The notes: generated by a model not told the origin, from the letters alone. A stretch of 64,000 bases of DNA from Guptibacillus hwajinpoensis (GCF_005144865.1 NZ_SWFM01000003.1:496001-560000), one strand, 5' to 3'; positions 37,259 through 46,470 are shown, counted from the stretch's first letter. Numbers and translations are program-made.

Positions 37259-38542
37259 TCAGTCTACGAACTCAAATTCGAACTCCAGAATCCGAACCGC
37301 GTCTCCATCTTCAGCTCCACGCTCTCTTAGCGCATCATCAATTCCTAAGCTACGCATTTGTTGCGCGAATCTTTTGACGTTGTCTTCTCGGTTAAAGTCT
37401 GTCATCTTGAATAGCTTTTCAATTCGAGGTCCATTGACAACAAATGTTCCATCACTGTCACGCGTCACAAAGAATTCTGGTGCACCTTTTTCATGACGAT
37501 ACATCACACGTGTTTCCTCTTCTTTATCTTCATCAAGAGGGAATTCAGGCGTTGTTTCAAGCTTGTCTGCAATTTCAAACAAGACTTCCTGTACACCTTG
37601 TCGTGTTACAGCAGATATCGGATAAATCGGGAAATCATCTTCGAGTTTTTCTCTAAAGATTTCAAGGTTCTCCTCTGAATCTGGAAGGTCCATTTTATTT
37701 GCAACAATAATCTGTGGACGCTCCATCAGACGCATTTTATACTGCTTTAACTCATCATTGATTTTTAGATAGTCCTCGTAAGGGTCACGCCCTTCCATCC
37801 CAGACATATCAATAACGTGTACGATAACACGTGTACGCTCGATATGGCGAAGGAACTGATGTCCAAGTCCCACACCCTCGTGTGCGCCTTCAATTAGTCC
37901 TGGAAGATCCGCCATCACGAAGCTACGATTATCTTTCGTGTCAACCACACCTAAATTGGGTGCAATTGTTGTAAAGTGATACGCTGCGATCTTGGGCTTA
38001 GCTGCAGATACAACAGAAAGAAGCGTTGATTTACCTACACTAGGGAATCCAACTAGGCCAACGTCAGCAAGAACTTTAAGTTCGAGCGTAACATCTTTCT
38101 CTTCTCCTGGCTCTCCATTCTCAGAAAGCTCCGGAGCGGGGTTTGATGGTGATGCAAAACGAGAGTTTCCTCGACCACCGCGACCACCGCGTGCTACAGT
38201 AGCTCTCTGACCATGCTCAGTTAAGTCAGCAATCACTTCTCCAGATTCTGCATTGGAAACAATTGTACCAGGTGGAACCTTAACAACCATATCCTCTGCA
38301 TTACGACCATGCTGATTCTTCGAGCGACCATGCTCACCCGTTTTGGCTTTGAAATGACGATTGTAACGGAAGTCCATCAGCGTACGAAGACCTTCTTCTA
38401 CTTCGAAAATGACGCTTGCGCCTTTTCCTCCGTCTCCACCTGCTGGGCCACCATCCGGTACATACTTCTCACGACGGAATGCAACCATACCATTACCGCC
38501 ATCGCCTGCTTTTACAAATACTTTGACCTGATCTACAAACAT
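37259..38542 (-). CDS. obg: GTPase Obg
   Basis: Essential ribosome-associated GTPase linked to 50S maturation, stress and initiation of sporulation. 427 residues: glycine-rich Obg domain (1-158, [20 protein letters not shown]), G domain (about 159-330; [22 protein letters not shown]) and C-terminal OCT domain (about 345-425). GAGGTGA precedes the ATG. It follows spo0B by 9 nt, the conserved spo0B-obg pair. Confidence 0.98.
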   Translation of the reverse strand: MFVDQVKVFVKAGDGGNGMVAFRREKYVPDGGPAGGDGGKGASVIFEVEEGLRTLMDFRYNRHFKAKTGEHGRSKNQHGRNAEDMVVKVPPGTIVSNAESGEVIADLTEHGQRATVARGGRGGRGNSRFASPSNPAPELSENGEPGEEKDVTLELKVLADVGLVGFPSVGKSTLLSVVSAAKPKIAAYHFTTIAPNLGVVDTKDNRSFVMADLPGLIEGAHEGVGLGHQFLRHIERTRVIVHVIDMSGMEGRDPYEDYLKINDELKQYKMRLMERPQIIVANKMDLPDSEENLEIFREKLEDDFPIYPISAVTRQGVQEVLFEIADKLETTPEFPLDEDKEEETRVMYRHEKGAPEFFVTRDSDGTFVVNGPRIEKLFKMTDFNREDNVKRFAQQMRSLGIDDALRERGAEDGDAVRILEFEFEFVD

Positions 38543-38551
38543 TCTTTCACC

Positions 38552-39085
38552 TCATTTAATCAAAAACGTGCTAACTAGCTCCTGATTATTTTGCTCTAAT
38601 TCAATCAATTTAGCGCTTTTCACATCAGGATTTTCGAACGCCAGCTTGAGCTTGTTTTGATCGGAAACTTCACCTTGAAAATCAAAAACAAGATGAATTT
38701 CTTCATGGTACAACTGAAGCGTCAATAGTAAGTGATGATCTGAAGGTATTTCTACCATTGAATCAAGCACTTTTGTACATTGCGTTAGCAACTCAACTAA
38801 ATCAGCTTCATAAGTGGAAATATCATACTCGTCCCCGATCACTTCAAAATCCAACTGAAATAAATGGTTACACCAGTTAAACGTTAATATATATTCTGCA
38901 AGTTTCGGAGCATTTAAATTCGATAATTTTGCTTCCTGTCTCGACTGAATAATAATTTCTTCAATAATTTCCTTTGCCCTGTCTACGTGATCCAGTGCAA
39001 GGTTGCCTTTGATCAACTGCAAACGATTTAACCAATCATGACGAGAATGGCGCAGAACGTCAAAGGTATTCCACTTTTTAGACAT
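38552..39085 (-). CDS. spo0B: Sporulation initiation phosphotransferase Spo0B
   Basis: Phosphorelay protein passing phosphate from Spo0F to Spo0A. 177 residues. The N-terminal helical hairpin has the phosphorylated histidine in HSRHDWLNRLQLIKG (H16); the C-terminal part resembles a degenerate kinase ATPase domain without nucleotide motifs. GGGAGTG precedes the ATG. Sequence is poorly conserved between genera, but motif plus position before obg make the call firm. Confidence 0.93.
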   Translation of the reverse strand: MSKKWNTFDVLRHSRHDWLNRLQLIKGNLALDHVDRAKEIIEEIIIQSRQEAKLSNLNAPKLAEYILTFNWCNHLFQLDFEVIGDEYDISTYEADLVELLTQCTKVLDSMVEIPSDHHLLLTLQLYHEEIHLVFDFQGEVSDQNKLKLAFENPDVKSAKLIELEQNNQELVSTFLIK

Positions 39086-39225
39086 AATTGCACTCCCAAT
39101 GCTTTAACCATTTCCTTCATTATAACAATATATATATTCCGTATGTTACTTCCCCTAAAAGAAAACAATCTTATGCGAATTATTTGTGCATCGTCATTTG
39201 TTTATTCAATAAAATCCATTATATC

Positions 39226-39253
39226 AAAAAACTCTAACCGTTCGGTTAGAGTT
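39226..39253. terminator. Terminator after rpmA
   Basis: AACTCTAACCG and CGGTTAGAGTT form an 11-bp stem with a very short loop; a run of T follows on the minus strand (TTTTTTGATA), 13 bp after the rpmA stop. Confidence 0.9.
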
Positions 39254-39266
39254 TTTCTTAAGCTGC

Positions 39267-39557
39267 TTATGCTTCTTTGGCAACTGGATATACACTTACT
39301 TGTTTACGGTCACGTCCAAGACGCTCGAATTTAACGACGCCATCGATTTTTGCATATAGAGTGTCGTCTCCACCGCGGCCAACGTTTGCTCCAGGGTAGA
39401 TCTTAGTTCCGCGTTGACGGAAAAGAATCGAACCGCCGGATACGAACTCGCCGTCTGCGCTCTTCGCGCCAAGACGCTTGGAGATTGAATCACGGCCGTT
39501 TTTTGTACTACCTACACCCTTTTTCGATGCGAAAAACTGTAGATTCATTTTCAACAT
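39267..39557 (-). CDS. rpmA: Ribosomal protein L27 with Prp-cleaved N-terminal extension
   Basis: Large-subunit protein reaching the peptidyl transferase centre. 96 residues. The N-terminus [17 protein letters not shown] carries the Firmicutes extension removed by the Prp protease after the two phenylalanines. AGGAGGTGG precedes the ATG at 39557; the longer reading frame upstream is not conserved. Third gene of rplU-prp-rpmA. Confidence 0.98.
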   Translation of the reverse strand: MLKMNLQFFASKKGVGSTKNGRDSISKRLGAKSADGEFVSGGSILFRQRGTKIYPGANVGRGGDDTLYAKIDGVVKFERLGRDRKQVSVYPVAKEA

Positions 39558-39570
39558 ATTGTCCCACCTC

Positions 39571-39903
39571 CTATGTGTGAGTAATTTGGATATGCTTGCC
39601 ATATTCTTCGGCAATTGCTGAAATGGAAACTTCCATTCCTTGAAGGAGAAGCTGGATATTCTCATCCGTACGCTGATCCAGACGAGCTGGAACGGTACAG
39701 CTGAGATAGCCACCTTCATCCTCCATGTCAACTATTAGATGTACATCGCAAAGGGATTCAATCGCGTTCACAGTCCCAATCGACACGGCAGAAACACCTG
39801 CGCATACTAAGTCATACCCATACGGGCCAGACTCAGCGTGTCCAGATAGAGAAAAGGAAATAATGCGATTGTCAGAATCGCGCTTCAAGTTGAAACGTAT
39901 CAT
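39571..39903 (-). CDS. prp: Ribosomal-processing cysteine protease Prp
   Basis: 110 residues. Cleaves the N-terminal extension of L27. The catalytic histidine lies in SGHAESG (H22) and the cysteine in [10 protein letters not shown] (C34). AAGGATAAC precedes the ATG. Located between rplU and rpmA, as B. subtilis ysxB; the substrate motif is present in the next gene. Confidence 0.95.
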   Translation of the reverse strand: MIRFNLKRDSDNRIISFSLSGHAESGPYGYDLVCAGVSAVSIGTVNAIESLCDVHLIVDMEDEGGYLSCTVPARLDQRTDENIQLLLQGMEVSISAIAEEYGKHIQITHT

Positions 39904-39914
39904 CGTTGTTATCC

Positions 39915-40223
39915 TTAAGCGTTAATTTTGTCGATAACTACTTTAGTGTAAGGTTGACGGTGTCCTTGCTTACGACGGTAGTTTTTCTTAGGCTTATATT
40001 TGTAAACCGTGATTTTCTTACCTTTACCGTGCTTGTCAACTTTACCAGTTACAGTAGCGCCATCTAGCATTGGAGAACCAACTTTAATGTCATCTCCACC
40101 TACCATTAGCACACGGTCAAAAGTAACCGTTTCACCAGCTTCAGTGTTAAGAAGCTCGATGTAGATTTCTTGACCTTCAGTAACCTTGATTTGTTTACCA
40201 CCAGTTTCAATAATTGCGTACAT
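39915..40223 (-). CDS. rplU: Ribosomal protein L21
   Basis: 102 residues, starting [14 protein letters not shown] and ending with the [19 protein letters not shown] signature. AGAGGAGGTG lies 6 nt before the ATG at 40223. Preceded by a leader and a strong promoter; first gene of rplU-prp-rpmA. Confidence 0.98.
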   Translation of the reverse strand: MYAIIETGGKQIKVTEGQEIYIELLNTEAGETVTFDRVLMVGGDDIKVGSPMLDGATVTGKVDKHGKGKKITVYKYKPKKNYRRKQGHRQPYTKVVIDKINA

Positions 40224-40332
40224 ACGTGCACCTCCTCTAATACTAAGACTCGCCATTGCAGGTGCTAGTGACTAGCTTAAAAACCTGTTTTTGAGCGGTT
40301 GTAGCTCTTTGGGTGCTTCCAAACGAACTAAC
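40224..40332 (-). promoter_or_regulatory. L21 leader (ribosomal protein autoregulation)
   Basis: About 109 nt of untranslated leader lies between the promoter and rplU. It contains self-complementary blocks such as GCTAGTCACTAGC and ACAGGTTTTTAAGCTAGT/ACTAGCACCTG. Position and general form agree with the L21 leader known upstream of rplU in Bacillales, proposed to bind L21. Covariance-model confirmation was not possible. Confidence 0.7.
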
Positions 40333-40338
40333 CACTAA

Positions 40339-40368
40339 ATCATACCACAGCTAAAATTATCGTGTCAA
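40339..40368 (-). promoter_or_regulatory. rplU promoter
   Basis: Perfect TTGACA (40368-40363) and TATGAT (40344-40339) with an 18-nt spacer on the minus strand. Confidence 0.85.
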
Positions 40369-40398
40369 TGTAATATATATTACTTCTTATCACTGTTT

Positions 40399-41547
40399 TT
40401 ATACCAGAGCACTTAGCGGTAGTCCGGCCTTTTTCCGCTGCATTTCAAAAAGACCGAGCTTAGTAAAGCCCCCTACTTTTAGACGAGGATCTTCTTTTTC
40501 CTTGCTCTTGAGTAAACTAAGTAGCTTACGTTGGTCTTGTTCATCCACTCGAAGAAAGTCTACGACAATTAGGCCACTAATGTTTCGCAGTCTTAACTGC
40601 CTTGTGATTTCTTCAATAGCTAAGACATTCACTTCATAGTGTGTTTGACTCTTCGTTCCGTATTTTGCTCCGCCTGTATCCACATCAATAGCAGTTACAG
40701 CATTTGTTTCTTCAATATGTAGGTTCGCTTTCCCGATCTTAATGGTTTTCTCCATACTTGCTATTGTCTCTTCAAGTTTGCTTACTTTCTTCTGTTGATG
40801 TGGAGCTATGGATACTTGCACATTACTTTTTAGATAAGGCAGGAATTCTTCAATAGAAGAAGCGGAATTGGAAACAATACCTGTGACACGCTGCAAAGGA
40901 AAGACCTTGCTAACTTGTTCACTTAAACCTTTTGCTTTCTTGATTGTGAATGGAGCTCGTTTGGTAGACGCTTTCTCCACAAGACATTGCCATTCTTTTC
41001 GATGATGTTGAAGCTCAGTATACAATTGCTCTTCATCCACGTAGCCTGCGCTTGTCCTAAAAATAAGACCTTCTTGTTCAATACAATGCGTATTGGCAAA
41101 GGCTAGTAGCTCTTCCCGTTTCAGATGAAGCTGTTTTGAAACCGCTGAATAACCAGCATAAGGCATGTAAACAAGCGTCTCTCCCGTAAACGTTACGAGT
41201 TCTGTTACAATTGGTCCTTTTCGGTCAACACTCGGATACTTTACCTGAACAAGGATAGCCTGTCCTTCCTCAAGACATTCAGAAACAGCCGGTTGCACTC
41301 CTCCGGCTGTCTTACGATATTGAGCTTGCGCTAATTCACTTCCATTAAGTAATCCAGGCTTTCCACGTCCAAGGGAAATGAATGCAGCACTCTTACCGTC
41401 CAAAACGTTAGAAACTTTTCCAAGGATCACATCACCTTGCGCTGGTTTATTATCATTTATTGGCTCAACCCAAATATCCGTAATTTCATTATCTATTTCA
41501 ATCGCGACTGCAAGCCATTCTTTCTTTTCAAGGACAATTAACTGCAT
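40399..41547 (-). CDS. RNase E/G family endoribonuclease, short form
   Basis: 382 residues. An S1 RNA-binding domain (about 36-120, GDVILGKVSNVLDGKSAAFISLG) is followed by the RNase H-like/5'-sensor and catalytic parts. The two metal-binding aspartates are in AIDVDTG (near 293) and VVDFLR (near 335), and the family end FTKLGLFEMQRKK is present. The protein stops just after it, so the CxxC zinc-link and small domain that join RNase E/G dimers are missing. B. subtilis has no RNase E/G at all. It lies between spoIVFB and rplU; AAAGGAGA precedes the ATG. Likely active in RNA decay or rRNA maturation, by family. Confidence 0.9.
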   Translation of the reverse strand: MQLIVLEKKEWLAVAIEIDNEITDIWVEPINDNKPAQGDVILGKVSNVLDGKSAAFISLGRGKPGLLNGSELAQAQYRKTAGGVQPAVSECLEEGQAILVQVKYPSVDRKGPIVTELVTFTGETLVYMPYAGYSAVSKQLHLKREELLAFANTHCIEQEGLIFRTSAGYVDEEQLYTELQHHRKEWQCLVEKASTKRAPFTIKKAKGLSEQVSKVFPLQRVTGIVSNSASSIEEFLPYLKSNVQVSIAPHQQKKVSKLEETIASMEKTIKIGKANLHIEETNAVTAIDVDTGGAKYGTKSQTHYEVNVLAIEEITRQLRLRNISGLIVVDFLRVDEQDQRKLLSLLKSKEKEDPRLKVGGFTKLGLFEMQRKKAGLPLSALV

Positions 41548-41579
41548 AACCGTTCTCCTTTTGCCCGTTTTTCTCTATT

Positions 41580-42404
41580 CTACCGAAATAACGAGCCTAC
41601 TGCACATCCGATTTGATTTTTCTTAAAGTACGCTTCAAGCAATACGTGTTCATTTGTTTCGACATTCAGATTCTGTATAAAAATTTGATATTGTTTGCCC
41701 CTCGAAAAAGTAGCTAAAACATCATTTAATTTCATATCTGGCATAACAGAAAGAACCTGATTCGGTCCATTATACTTCTTGGAATATCGTTCAAGCAAAA
41801 ACCTGAGATAAATATACTGATGATGTCTCCACTCTTTGAAATGCGCAACACACAGAAAGATAATAACCATCCATAAATTTAGATGAAGGGGAAAGGCACT
41901 AGCTGTCAATATGATAAGAAGTAGAAGAAAAAACAGTGAAGAACGAATCATTGTACGATGAGCAGCTTTAAAAGGATAAATTGAGGTATATAAGAGAAAA
42001 AGGAGCTTACCTCCATCAAGAGGCCATATTGGTAATAAATTAAATAGAAGAACCATCATGTTATGGAGCATAAAAAGTTCATACATCTCATGCCATAGCC
42101 CCATATAGTGAAAAAGTGTACCTACTCCCATCATCCAGATATGTTGGAATGGTCCTGCTAGAATAACAACCAACTCTTCTTTTAATGGACGATTGCCGTG
42201 TTCATCAACAACTGCAACACCACCAAAAGGCAGCAGAATGATTTCATTAACTCGCCACCCGAAATAACGAGCTGCTGTTGCATGGCCCATTTCATGGATA
42301 AGTACAACTGCGAACAGCAGTAACATCTCTCTGAATCTACCAGTTAGAAGAGAGAGTCCTATTGTCATCCAGAACAATGGATGGATTGTTATGAGACGAA
42401 GCAT
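41580..42404 (-). CDS. spoIVFB: Pro-sigma-K processing intramembrane metalloprotease SpoIVFB
   Basis: Site-2-type protease in the outer forespore membrane that cuts pro-sigma-K. 274 residues, about six helices. The zinc motif HEMGH is near residue 38 (LIHEMGHATAARYFG) and the third ligand in NLLPIWPLDGGKL near 125. A cytoplasmic C-terminal domain binds the substrate. Its ATG overlaps the spoIVFA stop (TAATG) with no Shine-Dalgarno sequence, so it depends on spoIVFA translation. Expressed in the mother cell in B. subtilis. Confidence 0.96.
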   Translation of the reverse strand: MLRLITIHPLFWMTIGLSLLTGRFREMLLLFAVVLIHEMGHATAARYFGWRVNEIILLPFGGVAVVDEHGNRPLKEELVVILAGPFQHIWMMGVGTLFHYMGLWHEMYELFMLHNMMVLLFNLLPIWPLDGGKLLFLLYTSIYPFKAAHRTMIRSSLFFLLLLIILTASAFPLHLNLWMVIIFLCVAHFKEWRHHQYIYLRFLLERYSKKYNGPNQVLSVMPDMKLNDVLATFSRGKQYQIFIQNLNVETNEHVLLEAYFKKNQIGCAVGSLFR

Positions 42405-43147
42405 TATTCAATCGGTACGACTTGAAGAGGGTCTATAAAGGCTTCGTTCTTCTTTATGGCAAAATAGAAAGTTCCTGTTTCCCCGTCTTCAGAATTCGTT
42501 ACACTTCCAAGTTTGTCCTTCGTTTGAACAAAGTCATAAAGCGATACATCGATCGAATCCAACATGCCATACCACGATTCGCTTCCATCGGTATGCTGAA
42601 CGACAACTGTTTGACCAGTCCCGTCTTTATTACCTGCATAAGTTACGACTCCAGCATTAATCGCTTCTACCTCTGAGCTTAGAACCGTCTCTACCATGAT
42701 CCCCTTACCTGTCGTCTCAAAATCCTCAAGAACCTTCCCACTAGCGGGTAGGGCATATACAGGCTTTTCTCCAGCAGTTTCTGATTCTGGAGCAGTAGGA
42801 AAGAGCGCTACTGGATTCCCAAATTTCCCTTCATACCATTCTTTTACTGTTGCGAACTGAAAATCTTGCACCATTAAATCTGATACGTACCCTTGGATTG
42901 GTGCAACTCGCTCACTGTCTGCTTTAAATAGAATCCCAGCGCTAAGGAACAAACACGCAGCAATCATCGAACGAATCATAAAACTTTGCTTGTTAAATAG
43001 CGGATGAATTTTTACCTCCGTATCTTGAAACGAGGAGGATGAAACTTTGTCATTCATTCGATCATTGCGCACAACAGAGCGTACAGGCTGGCGCTGTTTT
43101 TTCCTAGAATTCAGCCTTTTTCGAATCTCATCCAGATCGTTCCCCAT
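42404..43147 (-). CDS. spoIVFA: SpoIVFA, regulator of SpoIVFB
   Basis: 247 residues: an Arg/Lys-rich cytoplasmic N-terminus, one transmembrane helix (about 58-76) and a LytM/M23-like domain (about 145-247, VEAINAGVVTYAGNKDG). The zinc residues of active M23 peptidases are absent, as expected for this inhibitor/anchor. It holds SpoIVFB and BofA together and is cleaved after SpoIVB signalling. AGGATGGGTGA precedes the ATG. Only about 70 bp separate its start from a mobile repeat element, so its promoter is confined to that gap or lies in the element. Confidence 0.92.
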   Translation of the reverse strand: MGNDLDEIRKRLNSRKKQRQPVRSVVRNDRMNDKVSSSSFQDTEVKIHPLFNKQSFMIRSMIAACLFLSAGILFKADSERVAPIQGYVSDLMVQDFQFATVKEWYEGKFGNPVALFPTAPESETAGEKPVYALPASGKVLEDFETTGKGIMVETVLSSEVEAINAGVVTYAGNKDGTGQTVVVQHTDGSESWYGMLDSIDVSLYDFVQTKDKLGSVTNSEDGETGTFYFAIKKNEAFIDPLQVVPIE

Positions 43148-43209
43148 TGCTCACCCATCCTTCCTATAAGTAGTATTCAGTTTATGACTTGTCCGGAAGA
43201 GTTATGTCT

Positions 43210-43217
43210 TTTAAGAA
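43210..43217. repeat. Target-site duplication, left
   Basis: TTTAAGAA immediately left of the MITE-like element; an identical octamer lies at 43443-43450. Confidence 0.7.
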
Positions 43218-43442
43218 TGCTGTTTTCGTAAACATTGTTGCTATAAGAGTGAGAGGGATTTCCGCTCCAGGATGCTCGTTTTCCGCGGGGCGGGCCGCTT
43301 GAGCCTCCTCGGCGCACTAAAACATTGCGCCTGGGGGGCTCACCTGTCCCGCAGGAGTCGAGCATCCTTCCGCTCCAATTAGCTAAGTGGAGTTCTTTAT
43401 ACAAAACTTCTTTCAAAAGCAACAATCTTTTAGAAAAGAGCC
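43218..43442 (-). mobile_element. MITE-like structured element, copy B
   Basis: A 225-bp non-coding element related to 17404-17625 in reverse orientation. Ends are inverted repeats: GCTGTTTTCGTAAACATTGT (43219 on) against the complement of GCAACAATCTTTTAGAAAAG (43419 on), 18 of 22 positions matching. An 8-bp direct repeat TTTAAGAA flanks it. The core stems GGATGCTCG/CGAGCATCC and CTGCGGG/CCCGCGG are the same as in copy A, while the innermost hairpin differs (GGCGCA/TGCGCC here). It fills most of the 363-bp gap between spoIVFA and minD. Short reading frames within are not genes. Confidence 0.82.
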
Positions 43443-43450
43443 TTTAAGAA
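43443..43450. repeat. Target-site duplication, right
   Basis: TTTAAGAA immediately right of the element, identical to 43210-43217. Confidence 0.7.
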
Positions 43451-43483
43451 CGAGAACAGTCATTCAAAAAGAAAGCTATAAAC

Positions 43484-43510
43484 AAAAAAATCCCGGCCAG
43501 TTGGCCGAGA
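43484..43510 (-). terminator. Terminator of the minCD/mre operon
   Basis: On the minus strand TCTCGGCC and GGCCGGGA pair around a 4-nt loop, followed by seven T. It starts directly after the minD stop. Confidence 0.9.
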
Positions 43511-44311
43511 TTATGAACGCATTCCAAAAAACTTTTTCATCTTAGTTAACATGCCTCGTTCTTCTTGAAGAGAAAGAAGAGGAACAGACTCACCTAGAAT
43601 TCTACGTGCAATATTCCGGTAAGCAAGGGAGGCTTTAGAGCTTGGATCAAGAGCAATTGGCTCTCCTTTATTTGATGCTCGAATAACTGTATCGTCATCT
43701 CCTACGATACCAAGCAAATCAATAGCAAGGATCGAAACAATCTCATCAACGTCTAGCATTTCTCCGCTTTCCATCATATGATTTCGTATTCGATTGACGA
43801 CAAGCTTTGGTGCTTCGATATTTTCTTCTTTCTCAAGAAGACCAATGATACGGTCTGCATCTCGCACTGCTGATGTTTCAGGTGTTGTAACCACAACCGA
43901 TTTATCTGCACCTGCAATTGCATTTTTAAATCCTTGTTCAATTCCTGCAGGACAATCAATTAATACGTAATCATAATCCTGCTTTAATTCATCAATAATT
44001 CTCTTCATCTGTTCTGGCTGAACAGCCGACTTATCCTTCGTCTGTGCTGCCGGAAGCATATAGAGAGCTTCAAAGCGTTTATCTTTAATTAAAGCCTGAT
44101 GAAGGCGGCACCTTTCCTCCGCTACATCGACGAGGTCATAGATGATGCGATTCTCGAGTCCCATGACAACATCGAGGTTTCGTAGTCCAATATCCGTATC
44201 CACCAGACATACTTTCTTCCCCGATAGTGCAAGAGCTGTTCCGATGTTTGCTGTCGTTGTGGTTTTACCCACACCACCTTTTCCGGAAGTAATTACGATA
44301 GCGTCTCCCAC
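43511..44311 (-). CDS. minD: Septum-site determining ATPase MinD
   Basis: Membrane-cycling ATPase that with MinC keeps the division ring at mid-cell. 266 residues. Deviant Walker A KGGVGKTTTTANIG near residue 11, switch region VDTDIGLRNLD, and a C-terminal amphipathic membrane helix (LTKMKKFFGMRS). Follows minC by 19 bp. Confidence 0.98.
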   Translation of the reverse strand: MGDAIVITSGKGGVGKTTTTANIGTALALSGKKVCLVDTDIGLRNLDVVMGLENRIIYDLVDVAEERCRLHQALIKDKRFEALYMLPAAQTKDKSAVQPEQMKRIIDELKQDYDYVLIDCPAGIEQGFKNAIAGADKSVVVTTPETSAVRDADRIIGLLEKEENIEAPKLVVNRIRNHMMESGEMLDVDEIVSILAIDLLGIVGDDDTVIRASNKGEPIALDPSSKASLAYRNIARRILGESVPLLSLQEERGMLTKMKKFFGMRS

Positions 44312-44330
44312 ACAACATTCCCCTTTCTGT

Positions 44331-45020
44331 CTACAACCTTGTCAAATTCGGTCTAACTTTAGTTAGTACTTGAATACGATCTACGCTAATTTCTGAATAA
44401 CCTTCTCTGACGAATGCACATTCTGCTTCATGAACTGCAGTACCTGCTTGATCAGGCGGTCTACTGATTAGATCAGCAACCTTGAGCTGTGAAGGTTTCA
44501 TAACAGCTGCTGTAATGACAGCGTTGATGTCCCCATTTGCGCCAGCATGTGCAACCCCGCGAAGTGATCCCATAATGAAGATATTACCCGCTGCTTTCAC
44601 AGTACCACCAGGATTCACATCTCCAATTAAAAGAAGGTCACCCTCCACTTCAAGAACCTGTCCTGAACGAACCGTTCTTGTTACGGATGTAACAGTAGTT
44701 CGTTTGCGCTCTTCTTCTGCTTCTTCGCGTGAAATCACATTTGAATCAATACGATCTACTTCAAGGTTCTGCTTTGATTGTATCATTGATCGAAGGGTTT
44801 CTTCTTGATCACTAGTTAAATAACGATATCCTAGTTTCAATGTAACGGTGATCACATTTCCTTCCGTTTGCTGGATATGACGAGCGGAAAGCTTTTCATC
44901 TAATTCATTTATAACATCACGAAAAGCGCAGGAATCGTCTAAAATCAGATTCAAGCCATCTTTCGTCCCTTTAATCGTGACAAACTGCTGCGTTTGCTTT
45001 TGTGCCATAGACAATTTCAT
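44331..45020 (-). CDS. minC: Septum-site determining protein MinC
   Basis: FtsZ antagonist activated by MinD. About 229 residues: N-terminal domain (1-105) and a C-terminal beta-helix domain (about 118-225, GDLLLIGDVNPGGTVKAAGN, then FIMGSLRGVAHAGANGD). Start is uncertain: ATG 45020 lies 3 nt after GAGG, TTG 45014 has ideal spacing, and ATG 45008 is also in frame. Confidence 0.96.
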   Translation of the reverse strand: MKLSMAQKQTQQFVTIKGTKDGLNLILDDSCAFRDVINELDEKLSARHIQQTEGNVITVTLKLGYRYLTSDQEETLRSMIQSKQNLEVDRIDSNVISREEAEEERKRTTVTSVTRTVRSGQVLEVEGDLLLIGDVNPGGTVKAAGNIFIMGSLRGVAHAGANGDINAVITAAVMKPSQLKVADLISRPPDQAGTAVHEAECAFVREGYSEISVDRIQVLTKVRPNLTRL

Positions 45021-45049
45021 TCACCTCAACATAGAATAATTCAACGCTG

Positions 45050-45595
45050 CTAAAGGAAACTCCTTCTTTTGGCCTGATTTTCTTGTCTACGGCTTTCAGA
45101 TAATCCTTCCAATAACTGCTTCACAGGATAATAAATAACAAGTAGAAAGACACCATTAAGAATTAACGAAGGAAGATAACGGTCATAGAAGAAGGCATGA
45201 AATGAAACATCCGTTACGTTAATTAGTGAAAAAAGTTCATATACATAGAATTCAACCAACGAGACACCGAGAAGTCCAAGTACGAGCACTGTAAACCAAT
45301 TAAGTTGAAAAACCTTCGATAAATAACCGATTATGTAGGCTGCAACCGAGATTCCGAACATATACACACCGACAAGGTCTGTATAAATCAAATCATGTAA
45401 TAGTCCAAAACCAATCCCATAAATAACGCCATATGCTGGACTCATAAACATGCCAATCATAACAACAATTACCGTGACAAAACGTGGAATCAGCTGAAAA
45501 CCAAATCCGTAGTGCTCAGGTGCAAACACTTGGAAGACAGTTCCCTCGATTAAAAAAAGAACGAAAAGAGTACCAATTAGAAGAAAGCGCCTCAT
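45050..45595 (-). CDS. mreD: Rod shape-determining protein MreD
   Basis: 181 residues with five to six transmembrane helices and the segment GFGLLHDLIYTDLVGVYMFG typical of MreD. Member of the elongasome with MreB and MreC. Overlaps the mreC stop by 4 nt. Confidence 0.96.
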   Translation of the reverse strand: MRRFLLIGTLFVLFLIEGTVFQVFAPEHYGFGFQLIPRFVTVIVVMIGMFMSPAYGVIYGIGFGLLHDLIYTDLVGVYMFGISVAAYIIGYLSKVFQLNWFTVLVLGLLGVSLVEFYVYELFSLINVTDVSFHAFFYDRYLPSLILNGVFLLVIYYPVKQLLEGLSESRRQENQAKRRSFL

Positions 45596-46470
45596 TCCTC
45601 TTCACCTTCTCCATCATCAGGTACTACGTTCTGTGCTCCGCGATCAATGACCATAACGTTATTAATGTCATACAAGTCAGCGGCAGGTTTAACATGCGCC
45701 GTTTGTGTTGTACCTACATTATCTGTTTCCACATCAACTATTTCACCAATGACGACCCCGCGTGGGAATATCCCGCCATTTCCTGCAGTAATTACCGTCT
45801 GACCCTTTTTCACCTTAATATCTACAGGGATTTTTGAAAATAAGAGAACTTCTTTCTCAGTATCATATCCTTCAATTGTACCAAAAACATTCTTATCTTC
45901 CTGTGTCATTGCAGCAATTCGGTTTGTTCTGTCAACATCACTAACAAGCTGAACAGTAGAAGAGAACGGTTGAACATTTTTCACTTTACCAATAAGACCG
46001 TTTGGAGTAGCAACTGCCATGTTCACTTGTACGCCATCTTGCTTCCCTTTATCAATGGTGAGCAAATCATTCCATCTGTCTGGAGAACGAGCAATCATAT
46101 TGGCATGGAACGTCTGGTAATTAGATAAGCCTGTAGACGGTTCAATATTAAGCTCGCTTTTTAATTCTTGATTTTCTTTCTTAACGGTTTTCAATTCTTC
46201 AGATAAGGCAACAAATTCATTGAGTCTGGACTTTAGGAGCTCATTCTCCTCGTACATGTCCTTCATATCACCAATACTCTCAAATAAACCCGCTACTGAA
46301 TGAGCGGGTTTATAAAAGATTGACTGAATCCAGCCAACTGAATCCTTGAAAAATTGCTCCGGCATCGTAAGAGCGTTACGCTCTTTCATCGAGGTTCCAA
46401 TGAGTGCTACGAGAACAATTATACTAACAAGTAGGACAACTAGTCGTTTATTCGAGAAAAATTGTGGCAT
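45592..46470 (-). CDS. mreC: Rod shape-determining protein MreC
   Basis: 292 residues: one N-terminal transmembrane helix (about 8-26), a coiled coil (about 70-110) and the beta-rich extracellular domain (ARSPDRWNDLLTIDKGKQDG, GLIGKV, ITAGNGGIFPRGVVIG). Links cytoplasmic MreB to wall synthesis enzymes. AGAAGGTG precedes the ATG; 16 bp after mreB. Confidence 0.97.
   Translation of the reverse strand: MPQFFSNKRLVVLLVSIIVLVALIGTSMKERNALTMPEQFFKDSVGWIQSIFYKPAHSVAGLFESIGDMKDMYEENELLKSRLNEFVALSEELKTVKKENQELKSELNIEPSTGLSNYQTFHANMIARSPDRWNDLLTIDKGKQDGVQVNMAVATPNGLIGKVKNVQPFSSTVQLVSDVDRTNRIAAMTQEDKNVFGTIEGYDTEKEVLLFSKIPVDIKVKKGQTVITAGNGGIFPRGVVIGEIVDVETDNVGTTQTAHVKPAADLYDINNVMVIDRGAQNVVPDDGEGEEE

Noticed and set aside
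43177-43425. 82-residue minus-strand reading frame
   Set aside because: It runs through the second MITE copy; no homologous protein is preserved in copy A.
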